Below are positions 1 to 9,679 of a stretch of 64,000 bases of DNA, piece after piece. The stretch is from Planomonospora sp. ID67723 (GTDB lineage: Bacteria; Actinomycetota; Actinomycetes; Streptosporangiales; Streptosporangiaceae): NCBI RefSeq assembly GCF_015711605.1, contig NZ_JABTEZ010000003.1, positions 186,001 to 250,000 on the forward strand, written 5' to 3'. The position numbers were made by a program, and so were the translations under genes. The stretch's first letter is position 1, and each line of letters starts with the position of its first letter. Under the pieces are notes generated by a model that saw only the letters and a program-made list of their open reading frames with translations, ran no database searches and was not told where the DNA came from.

Positions 1-932
1 TCGGCGAACAACTCGTCGTCCAACGCTCCGACGGCCTCGGCCCGACGCAGCTCGTCCAGGGCGAGCTGCACGAACGGTGAGGACCCGGACGGAAGAAGAC
101 GGACGAAATCGAGCACCGGGACATCGGCCGCCGTGGGTTCCAGAAGCCGCCACAACGTCACGAACGGGCCGATCTCCGCGGCATCGCCGCCTGCCATGAA
201 CCGGCTCGCGCACCCGGAGACCAGCGCCTGCCGCGAGAGCCGTCCCGCCTGGGCGAGGGCGGCCAGCTCGCCGGCGACGCTCAGGCCCGGCACGCGCCCC
301 GGCTGCCGGCTCTCGCTCGCGGTGAGCGCGGCGGCCACGCCCTGGGCATGGAACAGGCGGGGGACCAGGTGGTCGAGCAACGGGTCGGCGGCCAGGACCG
401 GGCGCCCGCGGCTCTTGCGCTGCCGCGACGCCACTCGCCACACCCAGCCCACGGTGAACGGGTCGCTGTCGGGCGGCTCGATGCCGGTCTCGATCACCAG
501 CGCGGCGGCCAGGTCCCAGCCGGGCAGGCCCTGCAGCCGCCACCACGTCGGACCCGCCGGCGGGCGCAGCCGCTTCACCAGCCGCACGGCGAGGTCTCGC
601 CGCCACGCCTCGGGACGGCGCCGCAGCACGGACATGACGGTCACGGCGTCGCGCTCGTGGTCGAGGGTCCGGCGCAGCTCCCGGCGGTTCAGCCAGGCCG
701 CCACCTGTGCGGCCCCGGCCATGCAGGCCGCGCCGGCGAGCCGGTAACCGGAGGTCAGCTCGCGGACGCGCAGCCGGTCTCCGAACCCGCCGGCGGACCG
801 CTCGACCAGGTGACCGGGCAGCCGGGCGGCCACCTCACGCCGGTCCGCGTCGCCGAGGCCGTTCAGGGCCTCCACGAGGCGCTCGTCGTTCTCCGCCTCG
901 ATGCGGGCAAGGACCTCCTCCCACGGGTTCAT
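1..932 (-). CDS. DUF6493-family protein, 3' end outside window
   Basis: Reverse-strand frame open from an ATG at 932 to the left edge (310 codons visible, stop not reached). The product is a soluble, Arg/Leu-rich alpha-helical protein with no signal peptide or membrane span. A segment around residues 255-285 (SRFMAGGDAAEIGPF, then a Leu/Pro-rich stretch) resembles the conserved core of actinobacterial DUF6493 proteins, whose function is unknown. The ATG overlaps the stop of a possible 29-codon upstream ORF (ATGA arrangement), so translation may be coupled. The family match is from recall of the motif only; the existence of the gene is well supported by its uninterrupted frame and codon bias. 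Confidence 0.7.
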   Translation of the reverse strand, partial: MNPWEEVLARIEAENDERLVEALNGLGDADRREVAARLPGHLVERSAGGFGDRLRVRELTSGYRLAGAACMAGAAQVAAWLNRRELRRTLDHERDAVTVMSVLRRRPEAWRRDLAVRLVKRLRPPAGPTWWRLQGLPGWDLAAALVIETGIEPPDSDPFTVGWVWRVASRQRKSRGRPVLAADPLLDHLVPRLFHAQGVAAALTASESRQPGRVPGLSVAGELAALAQAGRLSRQALVSGCASRFMAGGDAAEIGPFVTLWRLLEPTAADVPVLDFVRLLPSGSSPFVQLALDELRRAEAVGALDDELFA

Positions 933-1018
933 GCCGCCGTCATCTCAAGGCCGGAGGAGCGCGGGGTGAGCGGCGCGGCGGCGTGGGCGAGGGGACGCGC
1001 CCGCAGGCAAGCGATCAT
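929..1018 (-). CDS. possible 29-aa leader ORF coupled to the DUF6493 gene
   Basis: Short reverse-strand ORF starting at ATG 1018 and ending with a TGA that overlaps the ATG of the DUF6493 gene. The DUF6493 start has no obvious Shine-Dalgarno sequence of its own, which is what makes a coupled upstream ORF plausible. The ORF itself also lacks a clear Shine-Dalgarno sequence and has no recognisable product. It could equally be chance in GC-rich DNA. Confidence 0.25.
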   Translation of the reverse strand: MIACLRARPLAHAAAPLTPRSSGLEMTAA

Positions 1019-1190
1019 GGCCGGGACCCTACTGCCACGCGCCGACAATCACCCTCCTCCGCCCGTCCTCCCCGGCCGCCGTCGCCGGTGCCCTGGAGCC
1101 GCCGGTCCGCGTCGCGGCCGTGGGGAATCCGGCAGCCCAGGCGCGCCCGTCAGGCGGCGGACTCCGGCACGGGTGTGGGGCGGCTCACAC

Positions 1191-1225
1191 TTGACGTAAG
1201 TGAGCGCTTGCTCAAATCTGGGTTG
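1191..1225 (+). promoter_or_regulatory. promoter of the first P450 gene
   Basis: TTGACG at 1191-1196 and AAATCT at 1214-1219 are separated by 17 bp. The predicted transcription start is close to the GTG at 1226, which suggests a leaderless mRNA. An inverted repeat fills the spacer. Confidence 0.5.
1201..1214. promoter_or_regulatory. inverted-repeat operator in the P450 promoter
   Basis: TGAGCGCTTGCTCA: perfect 5-bp arms (TGAGC/GCTCA) around GCTT, lying between the -35 and -10 elements. This is where a TetR-type repressor would block transcription. A site of the same design lies at 62750-62763 before the TauD-type gene. No cognate regulator gene is adjacent. Confidence 0.5.
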
Positions 1226-2482
1226 GTGACCGTGAACGTGGCCGATATCGACCTGTCGCAGATCCCGTTCTGGGCGCTCCCCCAGCAGGAGCGCGCCGAT
1301 GCCTTCCGGCGCCTGCGCGCGCTGGACCGGCCTGTCTTCACCAAGGAGAACAAGGTGCCCTTCGTCGGGCACGGACCCGGTTACTACGCGCTGGTACGGC
1401 ACGCCGACGTCTCCGAGGCCAGCAGGAACGCCGGGGTCTTCAGCAGCGAGCCGACCGCCAACAGCATCGTGGACATGCCCCGCTGGATGGCCGTCTACTT
1501 CGGCTCGATGATCAACATGGACGACCCCCGGCACGCGCGGCTGCGCCGGATCGTCTCGCGGGCCTTCACCCCCCGGATCCTGTCCAAGATGGAGGAGGAC
1601 CTGCAGCGCGCGGCCACCCGCATCGTGGACGAGGCGGTCGCGGCGGGGCCCGACGACTTCGTCACGCAGATCGCCGCCCGCCTGCCGGTCGAGGTCATCT
1701 GCGACATGATGGGGGTCCCCCCGAAATACCACGACCGTGTGCTCCGGGCGACCAACATCATCCTCGGCAACGCCGACCCCGAGTACACCGGCATCGAGCC
1801 CGAGTTCAAGCGCTGGAACGTGGCCCGCGGCCTGCTCAAGCTGATGAACGCCGGGCGCGGCCTCAACCGGCTGGCCGCCCGGCTCGGCCGCGAGCGCCGC
1901 GGCAACTCCACCGGCGACCTGACCAGCCTGCTGGTCAACGGCGAGGAGTCCCTCACCCCGCAGGAGCTCGGCTCGTTCTTCATCCTGCTCGTGGTGGCCG
2001 GGAGCGAGACCACCCGCAACGCCATCTCGCACGGGCTGAAACTGCTCACCGACCACCCCGAGCAGCGGGCTCTGCTCATGGAGGACTTCGAGGGCCGCAT
2101 CGGAGGGGCGGTCGAGGAGATCATCCGCTACTCCACCCCGGTGATCCAGTTCCGCCGGACCCTCACCCGCGACCACTCGATGAACGGCATGGACTACCGC
2201 AAGGGCGACAAGGTCCTGCTCTTCTACAACTCCGCCAACCGCGACGAGGCCGTCTTCACCGACCCGGACGTCTTCGACATCACCCGCCACCCCAACCCGC
2301 ACGTCGGCTTCGGCGGGCCCGGACCGCACTACTGCCTCGGCGCCCATCTGGCCCGCCGCGAGATCACGGTGATGTTCCGCGAGCTGTTCACCCGCCTGCC
2401 GGAGATCCGCTCCACCGGCGAGCCCGACTACCTGCTGTCCAACTTCATCAACGGCATCAAGCACCTGCCGTACACGACCTAG
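1226..2482 (+). CDS. cytochrome P450 (CYP124/125/142-like)
   Basis: 418-residue soluble bacterial P450. It shows the I-helix motif AGSETTRNAISHG (oxygen activation), the ExxR motif in EEIIRYSTPV, the NMDDPRHARLRRIVSRAFTP segment typical of the actinobacterial CYP124/125/142 group, and the heme loop GFGGPGPHYCLGAH with Cys370 as the thiolate ligand. Known members hydroxylate sterol side chains or methyl-branched lipids; the substrate here is not predictable. The frame stays open far upstream, but the promoter and the start of family homology place initiation at GTG 1226 (alternatives TTG 1223 and GTG 1232). It is a close paralogue of the P450 at 3510. No ferredoxin gene is nearby. Confidence 0.9.
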   Translation: MTVNVADIDLSQIPFWALPQQERADAFRRLRALDRPVFTKENKVPFVGHGPGYYALVRHADVSEASRNAGVFSSEPTANSIVDMPRWMAVYFGSMINMDDPRHARLRRIVSRAFTPRILSKMEEDLQRAATRIVDEAVAAGPDDFVTQIAARLPVEVICDMMGVPPKYHDRVLRATNIILGNADPEYTGIEPEFKRWNVARGLLKLMNAGRGLNRLAARLGRERRGNSTGDLTSLLVNGEESLTPQELGSFFILLVVAGSETTRNAISHGLKLLTDHPEQRALLMEDFEGRIGGAVEEIIRYSTPVIQFRRTLTRDHSMNGMDYRKGDKVLLFYNSANRDEAVFTDPDVFDITRHPNPHVGFGGPGPHYCLGAHLARREITVMFRELFTRLPEIRSTGEPDYLLSNFINGIKHLPYTT

Positions 2483-2609
2483 AGCTCCGCTCCCGCCGTA
2501 CCGGCCGGTGAGCCGGTCCACGGGGTGAGCGCCGGCGGTCCGGGGGTCGGGTGATCACCGCTGACGCACCGCCTGCCGTACGGGACAACCAAGTGCTAGG
2601 TTCCGAACC

Positions 2610-3461
2610 ATGGAGATCAGGACGATCACGGCCAACGGGGTGGACTTCGCCTACCTGGAGATGGGGCGGGGGCCGCTCGCGCTCTGCCTGCACGGGTTCC
2701 CCGACACCGCACACACCTGGCGGCACCTGCTGCCGGAGCTGGCCGACCGCGGTTACCGGGCGGTCGCGCCGTTCATGCGCGGCTACGCGCCCACCTCGGT
2801 CCCGGCCGACGGGGCCTACGAGGGCGGTGCTCTGGTCGCCGACGCCTGCGCGCTGCACGAGGCGCTCGGCGGGGACGGCGACGCGGTGCTCATCGGCCAC
2901 GACTGGGGTGCGTTCCCGGCCTACGGCGCGCCCGCCTTCGCCCCGGAGCGCTGGCGCAGGGCGGTCGCCATGGCGGTGCCCCCACCGGCGGCGATGATCT
3001 CGAGCTTCTTCCTCTACGAGCAGCTCAAGCGCTCCTTCTACGTCTTCCTGTTCCAGACTCCGCTGGCCGAGACGGCCGCCTCCCAGGAGGGGTTCTTCGA
3101 AGGGCTCTGGCGCGACTGGTCGCCCGGGTACGACGCCGCGCGGGATGTGGCGGAGGTGCGGCGGAGTCTCGCCGACCCGGCGAACCTGACCGCCGCGATC
3201 GGCTACTACCGGGCCATGCTCGGCGCCGTCCCGCCGACCGGCCGCTACACCGCCGAGCAGGCCGCGACAGGCGGGGACGTCCCGATCCTCTACCTGCACG
3301 GGGAGGGCGACGGCTGCCTGGACCCGGACCTGGCGGTGGCGGCCCCGGCGTTCCTGCCGCCCGGCTCCCGGATGGAACGTGTTCCAGGCGCCGGCCACTT
3401 CCTCCACCTGGAGCGGCCCAAGGAGGTGAACGGCCTCATCCTGGACTGGTTGCGCGGGTGA
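2610..3461 (+). CDS. alpha/beta hydrolase, epoxide hydrolase / haloalkane dehalogenase type
   Basis: 283 residues, complete. The oxyanion-hole motif HGFPD is at residues 28-32 and the nucleophile elbow GHDWG at 96-100. Asp98 as nucleophile, rather than Ser, marks the epoxide-hydrolase/dehalogenase branch. The catalytic His is His263 in GAGHFLHLE, and a cap domain lies between. A -10-like TAGGTT (2597-2602) sits just before the ATG, so the mRNA may be leaderless. Its position between two P450 genes suggests it opens an epoxide formed by one of them, but this is inference; the separate promoter-like elements mean co-transcription is not certain. Confidence 0.85.
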   Translation: MEIRTITANGVDFAYLEMGRGPLALCLHGFPDTAHTWRHLLPELADRGYRAVAPFMRGYAPTSVPADGAYEGGALVADACALHEALGGDGDAVLIGHDWGAFPAYGAPAFAPERWRRAVAMAVPPPAAMISSFFLYEQLKRSFYVFLFQTPLAETAASQEGFFEGLWRDWSPGYDAARDVAEVRRSLADPANLTAAIGYYRAMLGAVPPTGRYTAEQAATGGDVPILYLHGEGDGCLDPDLAVAAPAFLPPGSRMERVPGAGHFLHLERPKEVNGLILDWLRG

Positions 3462-3480
3462 CCGTATGGCAGGATCGGAA

Positions 3481-3494
3481 AACCGAACTCGGTT
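3481..3494. promoter_or_regulatory. inverted-repeat operator before the second P450
   Basis: AACCGAACTCGGTT: perfect 6-bp arms around AC, 15 bp upstream of the P450 ATG and just before its ribosome binding site. It has typical TetR-operator dimensions. Its sequence differs from the operator of the first P450, so the two paralogues may answer to different regulators. Confidence 0.5.
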
Positions 3495-3509
3495 CTAGTG
3501 GAGGCTGGC

Positions 3510-4772
3510 ATGGCGGTTTCAGGGGCTGGCGCGACGATCCCGCTGGCGGACATCGACCTGTCCGACATGGCGTTCTGGGAGCGGCCGATGGCCGAGCGCG
3601 AGGCGGCCTTCGCCGTGCTCCGCGCCCAGCCGGGCCCGGTCCGCTTCCCCGAGCCGGACATCGGCTTCGCCCCTGCCGGGCCCGGTTACTACGCGCTGGT
3701 ACGGCACGCCGACATCGTCGAGGCCAGCCGGAACCCGGAGATCTTCTGCTCGGGCCGGAGCTCGACGAGCATCCACGACCTCCCCGCCGAGTTCAACGAG
3801 TACTTCGGCTCGATGATCAACATGGACGACCCCCGGCACGCGCGGCTGCGCCGGATCGTCTCCCGGGCCTTCACGCCCAAGATGATCAAGCAGTTCGAGG
3901 ACGACGTCCAGGCCGAGGCCACCCGGATCGTCGACGACCTCATCGCCAAGGGCCCCGGCTGCGACTTCGTCACCGAGGTGGCCGCCAAGCTCCCCTTGAA
4001 GATCATCTGCGACATGATGGGCATCCCCGAGGAGCACTACCAGACGGTCTTCGACGCCTCCAACGTCATCCTCTCCGGCGGCGATCCCGAGTTCATCGAG
4101 GACGTCAGCCGCGCCGCCGAACTGCTCCTGGGAGCCGGGCAGCGCCTGCAGGACCTGGTCATCTCCCTGGCCGGCGCGGACGGCGCCGGCGACGACACCC
4201 TCATCGCCGCGCTGACCCGGGCCAACATCGACGGCGAGAAGCTGACGATGCAGGAACTGGGCTCGTTCTTCATCCTGCTGGTGGTGGCGGGCAACGAGAC
4301 CACCCGCAACGCCATCTCGCACGGACTGCACCTGTTCACCGAGAACCCCGACCAGCGCGAGCTGCTGCTGGCCGACTTCGACGGCCGCGCGGCCGGGGCG
4401 GTCGAGGAGATCGTCCGGCTGGCCTCCCCGGTCGCCTGGATGCGCCGTACGGTCACCCGCGACCACGAGATGAACGGCACCCGCTACCGCGAGGGCGACA
4501 AGGTGGTGCTCTACTACTGGGCCGCCAACCGGGACGAGGCCGTCTTCACCGACCCCTACCGCTTCGACATCCTGCGGACCGAGGGGCCGCACGTGGGTTT
4601 CGGCGGGCCCGGACCGCACTTCTGCCTCGGCGCCCACCTGGCCCGCCGCGAGATCACCGTGATGTTCCGCGAGCTGTTCACCCGGTTGCCCCGGATCCGC
4701 TCCGTCGGCGAGCCCGCCCGGCTGCGCTCCAGCTTCATCAACGGCATCAAGCGCATGGGCTGTGACTTCTGA
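3510..4772 (+). CDS. cytochrome P450 (CYP124/125/142-like), paralogue of the 1226 gene
   Basis: 420 residues. GGAGG at 3500-3504 supports the ATG at 3510 over an in-frame GTG at 3498, which overlaps that ribosome binding site. I-helix motif AGNETTRNAISHG, ExxR in EEIVRLASPV, and heme loop GFGGPGPHFCLGAH with Cys372. Long stretches are almost identical to the first P450 (GYYALVRHAD, DDPRHARLRRIVSRAFTP, LARREITVMFRELFTRLP), so the pair arose by duplication. The regions around residues 60-85 and 170-215 differ most, consistent with altered substrate recognition. A convergent gene ends about 110 bp downstream. Confidence 0.9.
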   Translation: MAVSGAGATIPLADIDLSDMAFWERPMAEREAAFAVLRAQPGPVRFPEPDIGFAPAGPGYYALVRHADIVEASRNPEIFCSGRSSTSIHDLPAEFNEYFGSMINMDDPRHARLRRIVSRAFTPKMIKQFEDDVQAEATRIVDDLIAKGPGCDFVTEVAAKLPLKIICDMMGIPEEHYQTVFDASNVILSGGDPEFIEDVSRAAELLLGAGQRLQDLVISLAGADGAGDDTLIAALTRANIDGEKLTMQELGSFFILLVVAGNETTRNAISHGLHLFTENPDQRELLLADFDGRAAGAVEEIVRLASPVAWMRRTVTRDHEMNGTRYREGDKVVLYYWAANRDEAVFTDPYRFDILRTEGPHVGFGGPGPHFCLGAHLARREITVMFRELFTRLPRIRSVGEPARLRSSFINGIKRMGCDF

Positions 4773-4809
4773 CGCGACTTCTGGCCGGGCTCTCCGGCGG
4801 CGGGACTCC

Positions 4810-4835
4810 GGCCCGGCGCTGACGGGCGCCGGGCC
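4810..4835. terminator. hairpin between convergent genes
   Basis: 10-bp GC stem GGCCCGGCGC/GCGCCGGGCC with a 6-nt loop, between the P450 stop and the stop of the reverse-strand gene at 4884. There is no U-tract, as is usual for actinomycete terminators. Confidence 0.5.
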
Positions 4836-4883
4836 CGGAAGCGCCGGGGCGGGCGCGCTCCTTCGCGCGTCCCGCCCGCACGC

Positions 4884-6602
4884 TCAGCCGGTGGTCGTCT
4901 TGATCGACTTGAAGACGGTGTTCACGTCGGGCAGCAGTTCCTTCGCGCTGTCCGGCACCGACATGTAGACGATCGCGGGCAGGTCGGCGCCGGTGCTCAC
5001 GGCCGCCACGACGACGGTGGTCCTGTCGGTGCCCGACGTGACCTCGTAGGCGGCGAGCTGGGCCGGGAGACCGCCGATCGAGAGGGTCTGCTGGGCGGTC
5101 TTGCTGGCCTTGTTGTCTTCGGGGAAGAACTTGTTGCGCGCGGAGTTCGCCACGGCGTTGATCACCGGAGCGAGGTTCTCCGGCGAGGTGTAGTACTTCT
5201 TCAGCCGGGGCGAGAGCGGTCCCGACATCACCTGGGCGTACTGGTTCTTCCCGGTGGAGTCCTGGCCCGCGGGGGCGTACTGGCGGGTGTTGAAGCCGTA
5301 CGTCGTCGGTACCGCCGGCCGGGTGTCCTGCCGCCAGGGCGCACCGAGCCTGGCGACGGTGAGAGCCGTGCCGGCGTCGGTGACGGTGCCGGCGACCGGC
5401 GAGGCGTCACCCTCGTAGCGCGGCAGTCTGCCGATCTTCTTCTTCGGCTTGCTGCTCGCCTTGGGCGTGGCGGCGGGCTTGGTCCCGGCGGCCGGGTCGC
5501 TCTCCTCGGCGGAGGCCAGCGGCCCGGCCAGGAAGGCCCACAGCAGCACGCCGACCAGCGCGATCACCGCCGACCCGGCGAGCGCGAAGACCCAGACCGG
5601 CTTGCCGGGTTCGTCGAACCCGTCGTCGTCGCCGATGGCCTGGTAGTTGTCGCCGAAGACGGTGTTCCACAGCTCCTGCTGGCGCTCCGGCGGCGGGGTC
5701 TTGGGCCCGCTGATCTGGCCCGCGGTGACGAACGGACGATTGGGGTCGGACGGGTCGCGGCTGAGGTGGCCGCCCGGCGGGACCGGCTGGCCCTGCTGCG
5801 GCTGGCCCTGCTGCGGGTAGCCCTGCTGTGGCCCGCCGGGATGCGCCGATGCGTGACCGTTGGGCGCGGGCTGCGGAGGCTGGGGATGGCCCTGTCCCGG
5901 TCCGCCGGGGTGGACGAGGCCCTGCTGCGCGGAGCCGTACGGGCCGCCGGGCAGTTCGTTGCCCGGGTGGGAGTGGCCGGGGTGGGAGTCGGCCGGGTGG
6001 GAGTGGCCGGGGTGGAAGTCGGCCGGGTGGGAGTGGCCGTTGCCGCCGGGCTGCCCTCCGTTGTCGCGCGGGGCCGCGTCGGGGGAGGCGGGGGCGCCGA
6101 ACGTGGCGGTCCTGGCGAACGGGTCGACCTGGGCAGGGGGGTCGGTCCTGGCGAACGGGTCGGCCTGGACGGACGGGCCCGGCCGGGCGAAGGGGTCGGC
6201 CTGGGTCAGGGGGTCGGGCCGGGCGAAGGGGTCGGCCTGAGTGAACGGGTCGGGGGCCGTGCCCCACCCGCCGTTCTCCGCGACGGGAGCCGCGGGGGCG
6301 GGCGGCCAGGTGCCGAGGCTCTCCCGAGGCTGGGCGTCCTGCCGGGGCCCGTCGCCGCCCTGCGGGCCGGGAGCGCCGCCTTGCGTGGCGGCGAGGGTCT
6401 CGAAGGCCTGCTGCCACGAGCCGTTTCCGGGCACGGAGGCCTTCCAGGAGGTGTTGCCCGCGGGAGGCTCCTCCGGGGGAAGGGGAAGCCGGGGGCCCGT
6501 GCCGCCGAGGCCGAGCGGGTCGTTCGCCCAGGCCGGTGGAGGCTCGGGGGTTTCCGCCCATGCCGGAGGCAGGTGGGGCTGGCTGGAATGCTCCGAGGCC
6601 AT
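4884..6602 (-). CDS. proline-rich single-span membrane protein
   Basis: 572 residues from ATG 6602, chosen because a GGGAGG lies 9 bp upstream; the frame is open further (to 6797) but without a better start. The N-terminal ~330 residues are Pro/Gly/Gln-rich and disordered, with repeats of a PFAR unit and of HSHPAD(F/S)HPG. A single membrane helix follows (VWVFALAGSAVIALVGVLLW) and then a globular C-terminal domain of about 200 residues, probably outside the cell. Topology is therefore a cytoplasmic low-complexity tail with an exported domain, as in many actinobacterial envelope proteins. I do not recognise the C-terminal domain. The function is unknown. Confidence 0.75.
   Translation of the reverse strand: MASEHSSQPHLPPAWAETPEPPPAWANDPLGLGGTGPRLPLPPEEPPAGNTSWKASVPGNGSWQQAFETLAATQGGAPGPQGGDGPRQDAQPRESLGTWPPAPAAPVAENGGWGTAPDPFTQADPFARPDPLTQADPFARPGPSVQADPFARTDPPAQVDPFARTATFGAPASPDAAPRDNGGQPGGNGHSHPADFHPGHSHPADSHPGHSHPGNELPGGPYGSAQQGLVHPGGPGQGHPQPPQPAPNGHASAHPGGPQQGYPQQGQPQQGQPVPPGGHLSRDPSDPNRPFVTAGQISGPKTPPPERQQELWNTVFGDNYQAIGDDDGFDEPGKPVWVFALAGSAVIALVGVLLWAFLAGPLASAEESDPAAGTKPAATPKASSKPKKKIGRLPRYEGDASPVAGTVTDAGTALTVARLGAPWRQDTRPAVPTTYGFNTRQYAPAGQDSTGKNQYAQVMSGPLSPRLKKYYTSPENLAPVINAVANSARNKFFPEDNKASKTAQQTLSIGGLPAQLAAYEVTSGTDRTTVVVAAVSTGADLPAIVYMSVPDSAKELLPDVNTVFKSIKTTTG
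5963..6033 (-). repeat. 30-bp tandem coding repeat (His-rich decapeptide)
   Basis: Just over two copies of a 30-bp unit inside the proline-rich membrane protein gene, translated as HSHPAD(F/S)HPG. The His spacing could bind divalent metals; that is inference. A second, looser coding repeat (PFAR every 8-10 residues) lies at about 6105-6255. Confidence 0.7.
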
Positions 6603-6969
6603 GGGTTCCTTACCTCCCGTATGGGTGCCCGAATTGGGGGTATTGGGCATGCTCTCATGTGAAGCGGGGGAGTCCGCAGGGAAACGGGAGAACGCTCCCC
6701 TGAACTGGAGTCCAGTGGGATCGGTCGGAGGGTCCTGCATCGGCAGGCTCGCCTCCGTGGGATCCGGGCCCTGTCCCGGCCCTGCTGAGTGTGCCACGGT
6801 GAAAAGGGTAAACGGGATGGACGTATGGGGTCACAACCGATCTACCGTTAGGGCTTTTCGGCGCCCCTGACGCGGCGCCCCCGCCATTGTGCCGTCCCGG
6901 GCTCGCCGGTGTCCCGGATTCACCCGATCGTCCCTCCACACGGTTCAAGAAAAGAGTTGGGGACTGCGA

Positions 6970-7055
6970 TAGGCTTTGGTTATGCGTGCCGCGACCCTGC
7001 TGCTTACCGGGCCGCATCGGCCTTCCCGGCGCTGAGCGCCTCGCCGATGCGGCTG
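6970..7055 (+). promoter_or_regulatory. leuS attenuator: promoter -10, leader ORF and competing hairpin
   Basis: A TAGGCT -10 element at 6970-6975 predicts a transcription start at the A of ATG 6982, so the leader peptide would be leaderless. The -35 is weak (TTCAAG near 6944). Three consecutive leucine codons (6997-7005) are followed by a 10-bp stem, GCCGCATCGG (7011-7020) with CCGATGCGGC (7044-7053), and then by an intrinsic terminator. A ribosome stalled at the Leu codons would cover the 5' arm of the first stem, which is the usual logic of ribosome-mediated attenuation. I could not establish by eye which segment forms the antiterminator. Confidence 0.75.
6982..7035 (+). CDS. leuS leader peptide (17 aa, three Leu codons in a row)
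   Basis: ORF of 17 codons, [17 protein letters not shown], with Leu codons CTG CTG CTT at positions 6-8, ending in TGA at 7033-7035. It begins at the predicted transcription start. It lies directly upstream of a terminator hairpin and of the leucyl-tRNA synthetase gene, whose need rises when charged leucyl-tRNA is scarce. The codon run plus hairpins plus target gene make a sensor role very likely; the peptide itself probably has no function after translation. Confidence 0.8.
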   Translation: MRAATLLLTGPHRPSRR

Positions 7056-7080
7056 CCCTTCGCGTGAGCGGAGGGTTTTT
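7056..7080 (+). terminator. intrinsic terminator of the leuS attenuator
   Basis: Stem CCCTTCGC (7056-7063) / GCGGAGGG (7068-7075) with a GTGA loop and one G-U pair, followed by TTTTT (7076-7080). It is one of only two hairpins I saw in this window followed directly by a T-run. Its position 55 bp upstream of leuS means it must be read through for leuS expression. Confidence 0.85.
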
Positions 7081-7135
7081 CTATTGGGGCGGATGGCTGA
7101 GATCATCTGCGCGGACGGACACCGAGGGAAGAAAC

Positions 7136-9622
<2,487 letters not shown>

Positions 9623-9627
9623 CGGGA

Positions 9628-9663
9628 AAGGGGCGCGCCGGGTCACGACCCGGCGCGCCCCTT
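9628..9663 (+). terminator. leuS terminator
   Basis: 17-bp perfect stem starting at AAGGGGCGCGCCGGGTC, 2-nt loop, immediately after the leuS stop. The run after it is only weakly T-rich. Confidence 0.85.
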
Positions 9664-9679
9664 CGCTTAGGGTTCGCCC

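Noticed and set aside
5766-6662. Forward Gly/Val-rich frame that looks like a collagen-like protein
   Set aside because: It is the complement of the Pro/His repeats in the reverse-strand membrane protein, which has a ribosome binding site, a membrane helix and a folded domain.
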